From UBA7359 sp963976795 (GTDB lineage Bacteria; Pseudomonadota; Gammaproteobacteria; Eutrophobiales; Eutrophobiaceae): a DNA stretch of 64,000 nucleotides. This document shows, piece after piece, positions 51,979 through 62,556 of this stretch. Each line of letters opens with the position of its first letter. Within the stretch, counting starts at the first letter, position 1. The notes under the pieces were generated by a model. That model had not been told where the DNA came from. It ran no database searches and saw only the letters and a list, made by a program, of their open reading frames with translations. Where the stretch lies: positions 248,001-312,000 of the forward strand of contig CAXBLT010000001.1 in the NCBI GenBank assembly GCA_963976795.1. The letters run 5' to 3'. A program made the translations under genes and the position numbers.

Positions 51979-53115
51979 TTATTGGGGAAGATTTTTGCTT
52001 TGTTTATGGATTAAATTAAAATATAAGTTTTCATAATGTCCCACACAGGATTCAATTGAAAAATTATCGCGAACTCGTTCTTTAGCGGCACATCTCATTT
52101 CAGCCCGAAGGGACTCATTTTTTATTAAAGTCAGTATCGCTTCTCCTATCAGTTCAGGGGAGAATGGTTCTACAACTAATCCTACTTTACCATTGAGCAC
52201 AGCCTCTGCATTTCCACCTACATTAGTGACGACCATAGGCAAACCTCCGCCCATACATTCTAGAATACTATTTGAAAACCCTTCCTGGTGGGAACAAAGC
52301 ACGCCTATATCGCTATGGTTTATTAAATCAGGAATGTCATCAACGACACCTAGTAGTTTTATGTGACTTTCTAAATTTAATTCTTTCGCTAGACTAGTAA
52401 GGTATTCACCATGCCCATCATCTCTACCTGCCAGGAGCAGACGCCACTTAACGTTAATATCATTCTTTATTAAGCTTAACGCTCTGATAAGATCTTCATG
52501 CCCTTTATAAGGGATAAGATTTGCTACACAAAGTAGCGTTAACTCATTTTCTCTTGATGAATCAACATTTTTATCAGCGGCATGAATAGAAGCAAACCTA
52601 TCGACGTCAATGCCATTATAAATCAACTTAAGCTTATTCTCTGGCACCCCTTCTTTTTTCAACTCGGCGCATACTGCTTTTGAATTACCCAGAATGGCAT
52701 TCATTTTATTATGGAGATATTTTTCAACTAACCCGAGAAAGTAAAATCTATTCTGGTATAGATTCAGGCTCCTGCGGCTCATTACACGAATTATTTTTGG
52801 AGAAAAGAACGTACAAACGGCACCGATAACATAGGCTTCTGGGAGAAAAAAATGAATAATTTCAAATCGGTGCTTACGCAAACAAACAGTAAGTTGAATT
52901 GCGCTTAAAATTACTCCTAGCTTACCTTTGTTATTGTTATTTTTCCCTTTTACTTGAATTCCATTCTCTATAAATATATTTTCCAGTACTCCATCTCTTT
53001 TAAGCGGAAATATTGTTACGCTATGTCCTCTAGCAAGCAGTTTTTTAGATACATTAAGAAGGTGTAATTCCGCACCGCCAACGTCTAACTTACCAATAAC
53101 ATATAAAATATCCAT
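51979..53115 (-). CDS. Glycosyltransferase family 4
   Basis: A 378-aa GT-B enzyme: GKLDVGGAELHLLNVSKKL at the N-terminus and the donor-binding SHQEGFSNSILECMGGGLP (motif E-G-x7-E) near residue 275. It is transcribed toward the methyltransferase gene and is 50 bp downstream of an asparagine synthase gene. Confidence 0.92.
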   Translation of the reverse strand: MDILYVIGKLDVGGAELHLLNVSKKLLARGHSVTIFPLKRDGVLENIFIENGIQVKGKNNNNKGKLGVILSAIQLTVCLRKHRFEIIHFFLPEAYVIGAVCTFFSPKIIRVMSRRSLNLYQNRFYFLGLVEKYLHNKMNAILGNSKAVCAELKKEGVPENKLKLIYNGIDVDRFASIHAADKNVDSSRENELTLLCVANLIPYKGHEDLIRALSLIKNDINVKWRLLLAGRDDGHGEYLTSLAKELNLESHIKLLGVVDDIPDLINHSDIGVLCSHQEGFSNSILECMGGGLPMVVTNVGGNAEAVLNGKVGLVVEPFSPELIGEAILTLIKNESLRAEMRCAAKERVRDNFSIESCVGHYENLYFNLIHKQSKNLPQ

Positions 53116-53165
53116 TATTAAAATAAATGATTGTTATTACGCTTGATACCTAAGCCTCTCATACG

Positions 53166-55088
53166 CTATACAATCCATTGCTCGTACCATGATTGAAACA
53201 TGAGCATCATCCATAACGGATATTGGTAATTTCTTTCCCTTTTCATATGCGCATCAAATGCAATTTTAATGGGTTTTGGCTCAAATATTCCTTGTTGAAT
53301 TATTCTTTCCTCATTTAATAAACTGTAGGCCCATTCTTTTAAAGGGCCCCTAAGCCACTCTGATATAGGCACACCGAAGCCCATTTTAGGCCTATCTACC
53401 AGCTTCTGAGGGACATACTGATATAATATTTCACGCAAGATATGCTTACCTTTGCCATTGTTGATTTTATACTTTCGATCTAATCCCCATGCGTACTCTA
53501 TTATTCTGTGGTCAAGCAATGGCGACCTTACTTCAAGACTATTTGCCATGCTTGCTCTATCCACTTTCACAAGGATATCCCCAGGCAGGTACGAATTAGT
53601 ATCTAGATACTGCATTGCTGAAATAATATCGTAATCACCGGGATAAGTTTCTAAATCAATGATTTGATCTTGTATCTCTGGAAGTAATATTTTTGGAGAA
53701 GTCCATTGACTCACGAGCTTAGAATAAAGTTCGGAGTCGGAATTTACTTTAAGGATATTTGCAATTTTATGTAGGCGTTCACCAGAATGCGCTGGGGTCA
53801 ATTTATCTGATAACAAAGAAAACATCATATCTAATTTATGCGGCGGGACAGAATGAATTAATTTCGACATTAGATTTCGAATTAAATATGGCACAGTTTT
53901 GTTAAATGCAGATATTTTTTCACCCCAAAAATACCTTGAATAGCCGGCAAACACTTCGTCGCCACCATCACCAGACAACGCTACTGAGACTTCACTCTTC
54001 AGCAATTTACTGACAATAAGTGTTGGGATTTGTGAGGCATCGCCAAAGGGTTCATCATAAATATTTGGCAAACTCGGTAATAACTCTATTGCAGAATCTG
54101 CCTCTGCATGAAACTCATGATGATCTGTGCCCAGGTATTCTGCTATTTTTTTTGCATGGACCGACTCATCGTATTGCTTATCATTAAAACCGATACAATA
54201 AGACTTGACCGGTTGTGATGACTCGGTCTGCATCAAGGCTGTCACTAAAGTGCTGTCAATCCCTCCAGAAAGCATCACGCCTAGAGGAACATCAGAAATC
54301 ATTCGTTTTCGCACCGAATCTTTTAATAATGATTCTAAACCTTCATGAATCTCTTGTTTGCTGCCTGATTTCTGTTCACCATCAGTAATAACATTATCAA
54401 GACTCCAGAATTTACTGACATGTACTTCTTTGTTCTCGTTTATTCTAATCAGACCACCAGGCTCAACTTTGTTTATATTCTCATAGATACTATCTGGAGC
54501 ATTAATATACCCATACTGTAAGAATGAAGAAATAGACTTATAATTCAGTGATTTGGTGAACCCGGGAAATTTATTGATTGCTTTCAACTCTGATGCGAAT
54601 ACGACATTATTCCCGACATATCCCCAATACAGTGGCTTTTTACCTACTCTGTCGCGAGCCAAATACAGAGTTTTCTTCTGCTTATCCCATAATGCAAAAG
54701 CAAACATACCTTCAAGTAATTTTAAGGTCTTTTCGATGCCATAGACACTACACGCTTCAAGCAAGACTTGAGTATCAGTTTGGTTTGTAAACTTTATACC
54801 TTTATTTTTTTCAAGGTCAGTCCGTATATATTTGAAATTATATATTTCACCATTAAATGTAATTACAAACCTATCATTTTGCGAATGCATAGGTTGTTTA
54901 CCTGCTTCTGATAAATCAATGATTGAAAGTCGTCTGTGCCCAAGATAAATACCACTAGTATCATCATTCCAGACTCCAAAATTATCAGGCCCTCGATGAG
55001 TCAAGCTAGTGGTCATTGTCATCAATCTCTCACTAAGCTCATGATGACTTGATTTGCGATCAATATAAAAACCACATATTCCACACAT
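53166..55088 (-). CDS. Asparagine synthase (glutamine-hydrolysing) family protein 1
   Basis: The frame opens 33 bases upstream, but the mature enzyme must begin MCGICGF so that Cys2 becomes the N-terminal nucleophile; the ATG at 55088 is chosen (640 aa). It has RGPD at 32-35, FNGEIYN at 78-84 and the ATP-pyrophosphatase loop SGGIDST at 274-280, so both halves look active. In polysaccharide loci such enzymes (WbpS, WbtH) amidate uronic acid sugars rather than free aspartate. Confidence 0.92.
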   Translation of the reverse strand: MCGICGFYIDRKSSHHELSERLMTMTTSLTHRGPDNFGVWNDDTSGIYLGHRRLSIIDLSEAGKQPMHSQNDRFVITFNGEIYNFKYIRTDLEKNKGIKFTNQTDTQVLLEACSVYGIEKTLKLLEGMFAFALWDKQKKTLYLARDRVGKKPLYWGYVGNNVVFASELKAINKFPGFTKSLNYKSISSFLQYGYINAPDSIYENINKVEPGGLIRINENKEVHVSKFWSLDNVITDGEQKSGSKQEIHEGLESLLKDSVRKRMISDVPLGVMLSGGIDSTLVTALMQTESSQPVKSYCIGFNDKQYDESVHAKKIAEYLGTDHHEFHAEADSAIELLPSLPNIYDEPFGDASQIPTLIVSKLLKSEVSVALSGDGGDEVFAGYSRYFWGEKISAFNKTVPYLIRNLMSKLIHSVPPHKLDMMFSLLSDKLTPAHSGERLHKIANILKVNSDSELYSKLVSQWTSPKILLPEIQDQIIDLETYPGDYDIISAMQYLDTNSYLPGDILVKVDRASMANSLEVRSPLLDHRIIEYAWGLDRKYKINNGKGKHILREILYQYVPQKLVDRPKMGFGVPISEWLRGPLKEWAYSLLNEERIIQQGIFEPKPIKIAFDAHMKRERNYQYPLWMMLMFQSWYEQWIV

Positions 55089-55223
55089 AATATTATTTAG
55101 AACTGACCTTTTGAGACTCAATAAATGTTAAATCTAGATATTTATTTTTTTGTATTTAACTAAATTTTTTTCGTATAAAATACATGAATGATATCTTACA
55201 TTATAAACGCATATTAAATTCAA

Positions 55224-57065
55224 ATGTGCGGATTTGTCGCAACATTCCAGAAAGGGAATAAAGCCCCTCCCAACTTATTACAATCATTTAGCAATGATCT
55301 AATACATAGGGGACCAGATTCAGAGGGGATAATAAACCACGCTGATTTCTCAATGGTATTTAGGCGCTTATCTATTATCGATTTGCATCCTGCATCTGAC
55401 CAACCAATGCAAGATGCATCCGGTCGCTACTTTATTGTGTTTAATGGAGAAATATACAACTACATAACCTTAAGAAATCAATTAATAAATGAAGGTATGG
55501 TTTTCAAAAGCCATGGTGACACTGAAGTTATTCTCAACGGTTATATTAAATATGGTAATGACTTCATCAGCAGGCTAGAAGGTATGTTCGCCTTTGTTAT
55601 CTATGACACACTAAATAGCAAGATTATAGGTGCTCGAGATCCTTTTGGTATAAAACCACTCTATTTTTCAAGAAAAAAGGACCTCTTTGCATTTTCTAGT
55701 GAAGTCAGGCCACTAAGGCGTCTTGTTGGCACAGAAATCGACCCGGTTTCTTTTTATGAATTATTAATATATCGGTTCGCAACTGGCAGGCTGTCAAATT
55801 ATAAAAATATTGAATTGATTCCCGGTGGCACTATTGTGTCAATTGATTTAAATAATTCTTCGTATAGGGAAGAGAAGTTTTACGATAGCGAAAGCCTTTT
55901 CAGTTCTGAGAACCCCAATCTAGATGAAGAGAATTCGATTAAACTCGTTCAGGAAGATCTTGTTAACTCAATAACATCACACATGAATAGTGATGTAGGT
56001 TTCGCAGTACAACTTTCTGGAGGTGTTGACTCCAGCTTAATAACTGCAATATCCAGTAGTATAAAAAATAATGAAAAACTAAAAACCTTTGGAATAAGTA
56101 TTGACGATGAGTTAAATGAAGAAAAATACAGGAACATGGTCATTAAAAGGTATAACGTTGAGCACCATGAGGTTCATTTAAGTGAAGAAAAGTTTACAGA
56201 TGAATTTCCAAGTGCCGTTAATTCTATGGAAGGACCTGTACCTCATTTTGGATGTGTAATGCTGAAATTATTGTGCAAGGAAATCAGTAAAACAGATAAA
56301 GTCGTTCTCACTGGTGAAGGCGCAGATGAGTTCTTCGGGGGTTATGCCAGATATAGTGAGTGGAAAAGATTAAGGACATTTGGAATACTTGCAAATTCAC
56401 TTCCGAAGTTTACTTGGGATTTATTTTCGCGTTACAGCAGTATAAAGAGATACTCAGGGCATGATAGTGCAGTATTAGCATCTGTCTATTTTGACGTTAA
56501 CAAGTTAAACGGCATGTTCCCTGACTTGAAACCCACATCAGATCAAAGGGAAATCATCTCATCGCAATTTAAGGACTATAGAAATAAATTAAGAGGGTTA
56601 GATCAATCAGCTTACCTCTCTTCTCTTCTCCTTAGACAAGACAAAATGTCTATGTCTTCATCAGTAGAAGCAAGGGTTCCATTTACTCATTTACCTCTTG
56701 CTAAAATGATACATACGATTCCGTTAGATCTTTTAATTCCTGGCAATGCCACTAAACCTGTTTTAAAAAAAGCTGCAATTAAGTGGTTGCCGGATGAGTT
56801 AGTTTTCAGGCGCAAGATTGGCTTAACATTACCACTGCATAAATGGCTATCTAATGAAAAGGGCTTCGGTAGATATATCGAATATGTCTTAGATCCGAAC
56901 TCAAAACTATCTAGTTTTGGGGATTTATCGATAATCAAAAATCATATCAAAGAATTCAAGAAGGAAACGCCAGGAAATGGCATTCCCATTACAGCTCATC
57001 TAATTAATATGGAGTTATGGCTCAGATCTTTAGATAACGACTTAACAGAAAATTCCGTTATTTAA
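55224..57065 (+). CDS. Asparagine synthase (glutamine-hydrolysing) family protein 2
   Basis: A 613-aa enzyme with Cys2 nucleophile (MCGFVATF), RGPD at 29-32, FNGEIYN at 73-79 and SGGVDSS at 265-271. It is divergent from family protein 1 with a 135-bp AT-rich spacer (TATAAA at 55173). The two are clearly diverged, so they should act on different sugars or positions. Confidence 0.92.
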   Translation: MCGFVATFQKGNKAPPNLLQSFSNDLIHRGPDSEGIINHADFSMVFRRLSIIDLHPASDQPMQDASGRYFIVFNGEIYNYITLRNQLINEGMVFKSHGDTEVILNGYIKYGNDFISRLEGMFAFVIYDTLNSKIIGARDPFGIKPLYFSRKKDLFAFSSEVRPLRRLVGTEIDPVSFYELLIYRFATGRLSNYKNIELIPGGTIVSIDLNNSSYREEKFYDSESLFSSENPNLDEENSIKLVQEDLVNSITSHMNSDVGFAVQLSGGVDSSLITAISSSIKNNEKLKTFGISIDDELNEEKYRNMVIKRYNVEHHEVHLSEEKFTDEFPSAVNSMEGPVPHFGCVMLKLLCKEISKTDKVVLTGEGADEFFGGYARYSEWKRLRTFGILANSLPKFTWDLFSRYSSIKRYSGHDSAVLASVYFDVNKLNGMFPDLKPTSDQREIISSQFKDYRNKLRGLDQSAYLSSLLLRQDKMSMSSSVEARVPFTHLPLAKMIHTIPLDLLIPGNATKPVLKKAAIKWLPDELVFRRKIGLTLPLHKWLSNEKGFGRYIEYVLDPNSKLSSFGDLSIIKNHIKEFKKETPGNGIPITAHLINMELWLRSLDNDLTENSVI

Positions 57066-57086
57066 TTCCAAACATGAAATGCTTTT

Positions 57087-58850
57087 TTATTTTAATGCTT
57101 CATCTATTGTTAATAGTAGGTTAATCAAGACAGCATGATCATGTTCCCGCCTATGATGCTGCTCTATCATTCTTGATACCTTATCCATATCCACATAGCC
57201 TAAATCCATTAAACGTTCTGAAGCAGACAATTTATTAACCAGGTTTGTGATCTTTTTACTTTTTGCAATTATATTGTAAGGCATCCCCCATGTTCTATCT
57301 TTCCAGCCTGGATAGCGAGGCATGTCTTTTATACCTAATTTATCAAGAACATAATACATATATTTCAAATAGGTTTGTTGTTCAGCTGACCACCCTGCTT
57401 TCATATTTGTGTTGGCGTTACGGATATTCATTAAACCTGGGTTTAATTTATTTAGTGTTCTAAGATAGGTATTACTATTTAATTTATGTTTATAATTCAT
57501 ATCAATTGATATGTTGAACAAATCATTGTCGAATGCTGGAATTCTACAATGAGCAAATGTTCTTATTGACATAATCATTGGGTAGGAATAATGGCGTGAT
57601 AAATTATTAGTATTCAAATATTCCCATAATTTGTATCCTTCTGCGCCCAAACTAGTTCCTCTATTTATATTCCCCTCAATCTCACTATATAAATAGTCAT
57701 ATAAATCTGATTTTTTTTCATCTTTAACAATTGAAAATGGATCTGATGTTTTTAATCTATATTTTGATTTATTAATAAATAATTTAATGATATCGCCATT
57801 TATTGGCATGATTTTACTGTGCATTACAGGCAGATCGAAGACAGTGTTTTTTATAGTTGGCAAATATAGATCCGTTAACAATATATCCAGGCCATAACCA
57901 GTAAGAAATGTATCCACATCTTTTGGGAAGTAGTCCTTATGCCCCAAAAACTGACACTCGTTAAATACTTGCATCCCGCCAGTTATATCTATGGCATCAA
58001 ATAATTCTTTATCAAAAATATTGTCCGGTCTTTCGATATAAAAGTGTTGTTTGTTAAAATAATCAGCAACTTCACGAGCAACAGCGTATTCATTATTTTT
58101 AGATTGCGCTGTAGTTATACATGTTGTCAAACTGTCATTTGACGCAGCTAAAATAGCTCTGGAATCAATACCCCCACTCAATAATAATGCACAGTTTGAA
58201 TTATCTGATGTGTAGGCATCAACCGATTTTGATAATACACTCGACAACCTATCTATAAGTTTTCCGTCATCATCTATATTATTAGTGTAGTCTGGATTCC
58301 AATATTTATGAATGTCGACACTATTAACCCCAACATGGATAATCGAAGCACTATCCATATATAATATTTCATTCTCAAATGTTTTTGTGCCAAATAACTT
58401 CCGAAAATAAATAAACTCAAATATCGTGCTACTGTTGATGTTAATTCCGTAGTTGCCTTTATACTTCAATAATCTCCTGAAATTATTAGAGCCTACTATG
58501 CTTCCTTCATTTAATTTATAGAAATAAAAGGGACAAGAAGCAAATCTATCATTAATAATGCATAACTTTTTTTCAAACTTGTTGTATATAATTAATAAAA
58601 ATGAACCATTTATGCTTCTAGCAAACTCTTCTACATTTAAAGTGTTTTGGTATTTTTCTATTAATAAGGAATCACTTAACTGACCAGATACTATTGGATC
58701 GCCAAACACATATATTTCTTCGTTTTTTAAAAAGTATTCCCTTGGTTTATTACTATTAGGTAGCAATATATTGAAACAATCGCTAATCCTTGTGGAACTC
58801 TCATTGCATTTAAGTAACTTGTTAAACTCAATAAAAAAACTATCAATCAT
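57087..58850 (-). CDS. Asparagine synthase-like protein 3, without N-terminal cysteine
   Basis: A 587-aa protein with the ATP-pyrophosphatase loop SGGIDSR at 225-231 and a degenerate N-terminal domain. The N-terminus reads MIDSFFIEFN, so the glutaminase nucleophile Cys2 is absent. It should therefore use ammonia or an amine, or form another kind of bond, as in beta-lactam synthetase or lasso cyclases. It is the last gene of the operon running from 63351. Confidence 0.82.
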   Translation of the reverse strand: MIDSFFIEFNKLLKCNESSTRISDCFNILLPNSNKPREYFLKNEEIYVFGDPIVSGQLSDSLLIEKYQNTLNVEEFARSINGSFLLIIYNKFEKKLCIINDRFASCPFYFYKLNEGSIVGSNNFRRLLKYKGNYGININSSTIFEFIYFRKLFGTKTFENEILYMDSASIIHVGVNSVDIHKYWNPDYTNNIDDDGKLIDRLSSVLSKSVDAYTSDNSNCALLLSGGIDSRAILAASNDSLTTCITTAQSKNNEYAVAREVADYFNKQHFYIERPDNIFDKELFDAIDITGGMQVFNECQFLGHKDYFPKDVDTFLTGYGLDILLTDLYLPTIKNTVFDLPVMHSKIMPINGDIIKLFINKSKYRLKTSDPFSIVKDEKKSDLYDYLYSEIEGNINRGTSLGAEGYKLWEYLNTNNLSRHYSYPMIMSIRTFAHCRIPAFDNDLFNISIDMNYKHKLNSNTYLRTLNKLNPGLMNIRNANTNMKAGWSAEQQTYLKYMYYVLDKLGIKDMPRYPGWKDRTWGMPYNIIAKSKKITNLVNKLSASERLMDLGYVDMDKVSRMIEQHHRREHDHAVLINLLLTIDEALK

Positions 58851-58871
58851 TTAATAACTCGTAGTAATACT

Positions 58872-59945
58872 TTAACTTTCAAGAATCTCTTTAAAATGTT
58901 CTACAAACAATTCACTAGATTTTTCGCCAGAAACATATGACTTATAGCGTTCTTTGCCATTCTTAGCAATTGCCTCAAAGTCGGCATAATTAATAATTAT
59001 TTCTTCAATTTTTTCCTCTAAATTTGACATCGACCAATCGAAAGGGATATAGGTTTCCTCTTCATCATATAATGGCGGCCAAGTATCAATATGCGACATA
59101 TCAGGCTTAAGCAATAATCCTCCATACAAAAAAGTTTCATAATCTCTATAGCATAATTCACCAAAACCAAATGGAGACACCACAATTTTGCTTGTCTTTA
59201 TTTCATTAAAGAATTTTCGCCTGGATACTTTAGTGCTATCCATATAATTGTTTAACAGGGCCTTTATCTTTTCCCTTTGATATGCAACTGTTTCTCTATC
59301 GTAGTTAGAGTTAAATCTACAGGATAAATTTATGGTTCTTTCCTTGCTATCCCGTCCAACAAGAATGGGTAATGTCAGAAGGTATTTGAATGCTACTTTC
59401 TTATATAAAAATAATTTATATAAGCCTAAATAACTATAATCAGACATCGAAGAATTCCAACCAACCTTTATTTTATTTAGGTCTGCTTTATTTTTTACAG
59501 GACTTGTGTAATCTTGATTAGTATCTATAACATTATATTTTTCATGATAAAAATCGGTAAACAAACGATATCCATAAAGAGGCTTCATATAATTATCTTT
59601 ATTTTTAAATATTTGGTTTTTAAATACCGAAGTCACATATGGCAGAAATTCGAAATGGTCCAGGCCTGCGCTGTCCGTAATATCAAAATAAAACAGTTTG
59701 TTTGTTCTATTATTTAATTCTGACATCTCCTCTAAAACTCTATTATTGTCTCTCTTCCAATCTTGACTAAAATAATTATGCTCAACAATTAGCACATCAC
59801 ATTCAAAAATAGAATCCTCTATTCCCTTGAATATTTTTAAAATAATACCTTCTTGCAACAATTCCTTGTCGTATTTAAGGAGCGGGTATAAAAAGGCATG
59901 GCTATTAGGCGTTACCAAGCCTTTCGTTAAAATATTAACGAACAT
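58872..59945 (-). CDS. Probable glycosyltransferase (exostosin-like/GT1-like)
   Basis: A 357-aa protein. The C-terminal region contains KIVVSPFGFGELCYRDYETFLYGGLLL, the S-PFG-x-GE-x-RD-x-E pattern of single-domain glycosyltransferases. The N-terminal part is variable. Family number uncertain. Twenty-one bp separate it from the asparagine synthase-like gene. Confidence 0.65.
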   Translation of the reverse strand: MFVNILTKGLVTPNSHAFLYPLLKYDKELLQEGIILKIFKGIEDSIFECDVLIVEHNYFSQDWKRDNNRVLEEMSELNNRTNKLFYFDITDSAGLDHFEFLPYVTSVFKNQIFKNKDNYMKPLYGYRLFTDFYHEKYNVIDTNQDYTSPVKNKADLNKIKVGWNSSMSDYSYLGLYKLFLYKKVAFKYLLTLPILVGRDSKERTINLSCRFNSNYDRETVAYQREKIKALLNNYMDSTKVSRRKFFNEIKTSKIVVSPFGFGELCYRDYETFLYGGLLLKPDMSHIDTWPPLYDEEETYIPFDWSMSNLEEKIEEIIINYADFEAIAKNGKERYKSYVSGEKSSELFVEHFKEILES

Positions 59946-60165
59946 GTGTTTTTTGATTTTTTATGGAGGAATTAAAAAATAATTTTAAGGCAAGAGTTAT
60001 ATATTAATAATATAACCAGGTAGTGTTGAATTATTCACAATGGTTGGGCATGCTTTTCCTTTAACATATAAATACAGAGTCTCGTTTCATTTAATTCGTA
60101 CGTTTGGATAGTGATTCAATTTAAGTTAATAACTTTTACATTCATCAACCATAGATTATAAAATA

Positions 60166-61278
60166 CTATTTAGTCTTAATTGTATGCCTTAAATAATTGC
60201 GATCTGTATTGCTTCTAACGGGGTAATAAAGGTCTGTCGTGTCTTCACGTTTTTTCTTTATCAAAAATGAGCGTCTATTGCCAAGAGAGTTATGAAATGG
60301 GGGCACTGCTAATTTTAATTCCGGGCTAAAGAGATAACTAAGAGCATCAAAGATCAACACCAACTTTGACTTCCCTGGAAAATCTGGCACTTTCCATGCG
60401 ATATCAGTTCTAGTGCAAAATACATTATATAATGTATTAGCTTCTTCCTCTGTCAAAAGACTTTGTTCTTTCCCAAATTCTACCAATTCAACAGCATAAT
60501 CAAAATAGAGATAATTGGAAACAATAGACAACATTTTCAACAACCTGTCCCTTTTAAAAGCGTTATCTTTATTTTCCAGCGATTCATAGTATTTAAAAAA
60601 GTCTCTAAGATATAAAACGTATGCTGTATCAATAGCGCCCTTCTTCCCCCCAATTCCATTTCGTCCTGAACGATTCATTCTGGACAATTGCATATCTGTT
60701 AGTATGAAGCCATGGTTATCTAAAATAGCGTTTATTTCGTTGAATCGAGACATGTTGTCCGACAGAGGCATGAACTTAACTTCAGTCACAATACCTAACA
60801 CATTACTTTCAATAATCTTAGCACCACCTTGAAGGACTAAATGTTCGGAGCCCTCAGTATCGAGCTTGATAAAGTCTGGTTTATCATTATCAACACAGAA
60901 TAAATCTAGTGTTTTAGCATCAACATCAATTTCACTATATTCATCCAAGCTGTCATCTAGAACAATATCATTGGCATAAAGACTTGAATTGAGCGGTGTC
61001 GATTTAAAAGTCCTGAAGTTTAATTTTCCATTTATATCTGACAGAGCAAGATCATGTATATTTAAATTCAGGACAGATTTGTATTTTTTTAACAGTTTTT
61101 TATTGCTTTCAGGATTTGGTTCAAAGCAATGATAGATAGCTTTGTTATTCCCGTGTGGGAATAGCGAAAACACTTCCCCTGCCGCTCCAGCATCAAAAAC
61201 CACTACTGGTGAATCATCAAAATCTTGATAAAAACTACTATCTAAAAATGGATCAATGCTGAACCTTAGCTTAAACAT
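60166..61278 (-). CDS. FkbM-family methyltransferase
   Basis: A 370-aa protein: VVVFDAGAAGEVFSLFP (about 26-42, SAM binding), CFEPNPESNKK, and DFIKLDTEGSEHLVLQGG with the FkbM Asp/Glu. The family methylates sugar hydroxyls; here probably a residue of the O-antigen. The C-terminal 120 residues are unassigned. A 220-bp spacer separates it from the gene at 58872-59945. Confidence 0.9.
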   Translation of the reverse strand: MFKLRFSIDPFLDSSFYQDFDDSPVVVFDAGAAGEVFSLFPHGNNKAIYHCFEPNPESNKKLLKKYKSVLNLNIHDLALSDINGKLNFRTFKSTPLNSSLYANDIVLDDSLDEYSEIDVDAKTLDLFCVDNDKPDFIKLDTEGSEHLVLQGGAKIIESNVLGIVTEVKFMPLSDNMSRFNEINAILDNHGFILTDMQLSRMNRSGRNGIGGKKGAIDTAYVLYLRDFFKYYESLENKDNAFKRDRLLKMLSIVSNYLYFDYAVELVEFGKEQSLLTEEEANTLYNVFCTRTDIAWKVPDFPGKSKLVLIFDALSYLFSPELKLAVPPFHNSLGNRRSFLIKKKREDTTDLYYPVRSNTDRNYLRHTIKTK

Positions 61279-61290
61279 GTCATAAATTAT

Positions 61291-62496
61291 TTAATTAATA
61301 TAATTACCGTGTTTCCTTAAAAAGGAACTGGCAATTTTGGATTTTATTGGCCCGCCAAATGAAAAATCAAAACCTTCAAAGTGAGACCAGAATATTTCCT
61401 GCCTTTCAATATCTTCAGGCGCATCAAACCATTCACCTGACAGCCTTTTATCCATTTCAATTCCAAGGTCAAGTATCTCATCACTACTGTTTTCTTTGTA
61501 AATCACATTCATATCCTTTGCGTAATCATCCCAATCAGACGAGCCGAGTGAAGCTCCACCGGAAGATATCACTTCGCTTATTGTCATGTATCTATTTTCA
61601 TTTATAAGCCAATACATCTTAGGTATAAAGATCCCTCCCCATACGTTTGTCACATGGTAAGTAAACATATTCGCATTAGCAACAGGCCGCCTAAACATGA
61701 ATGGAATACAATGTATGCCCGTGGTATCAGATAAAAAAAAGGTACATTTGGAGGATAAATATATATCAAGTAATTCAGATCTAAACGTATTGGCATAATC
61801 AAACACCTTGCCATTTTTAAACCTCATACTTTCATCTACAACTGCACCCATTCTAAATGCATAATATCCCCTGTCCGCTAACGCTTCAGCAGCGTCCACA
61901 TAATTATATATAGAAGAATCTCTAGGGCTATCGTTCAACAAGTCCGACTCACTCCTGATTTCACCTGATTCATGAAGTTTCCGTAAATAATTACTTGTGC
62001 GAGAACAAAAACATATGAACTTATCATCTGGTTGCATCCCTGTTTCATCAAACAATATTTTTTCACACAATTTTATTTCTTCAGGCGTTAAAGAAAAATG
62101 TGGTTTAGTTGAAGTATAGGCTTTGTGATGATTTCTGATTTTATCAAATTCTCCAGTCCCTAGGTGTGCTACATGTTTTTTTGAACCAGGTACTTTTGAG
62201 TTAACTGCATACAATAATTCAGCTACAGAATATATATTCAATTTCCTTTCTAACATTTTATTAAAAGCGACATTTGCATATGGTTTAGTATGAAAAAACA
62301 TGTCAATCGACTTAGGCTGTATCACATGCATTTCTTTATCCATTAAATATGTTTCCGCATGTAAGGCCAATGTTCCAATAGTATGGTTACGAAGATTTCC
62401 AAACCTGATAAGAACAAATGGCCTAAGTATTCTCACAAAAAGAATAAACGGCAAAAATGTTATTCCTACTACGAATTTTTTAATAATTGGAATCAA
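61291..62496 (-). CDS. TIGR04372-type glycosyltransferase
   Basis: A 401-aa protein with a hydrophobic N-terminus (FVVGITFLPFILFVRIL) and the family stretches RFGNLRNHTIGTLALHAE and FFLSDTTGIHCIPFMFRRP. The family occurs in surface polysaccharide loci. It is 12 bp before the FkbM gene. I am fairly but not fully sure of the family. Confidence 0.75.
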   Translation of the reverse strand: MIPIIKKFVVGITFLPFILFVRILRPFVLIRFGNLRNHTIGTLALHAETYLMDKEMHVIQPKSIDMFFHTKPYANVAFNKMLERKLNIYSVAELLYAVNSKVPGSKKHVAHLGTGEFDKIRNHHKAYTSTKPHFSLTPEEIKLCEKILFDETGMQPDDKFICFCSRTSNYLRKLHESGEIRSESDLLNDSPRDSSIYNYVDAAEALADRGYYAFRMGAVVDESMRFKNGKVFDYANTFRSELLDIYLSSKCTFFLSDTTGIHCIPFMFRRPVANANMFTYHVTNVWGGIFIPKMYWLINENRYMTISEVISSGGASLGSSDWDDYAKDMNVIYKENSSDEILDLGIEMDKRLSGEWFDAPEDIERQEIFWSHFEGFDFSFGGPIKSKIASSFLRKHGNYIN

Positions 62497-62556
62497 ATAC
62501 TTTAAAGAAAATGTTTATTAAAATTTAGGCGGGAAGAAACAATATGATATTAACAA

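Noticed and set aside
55088..55121. Longer start of asparagine synthase 1
   Set aside because: The family needs Cys at position 2 after Met removal, which fits only the start at 55088.
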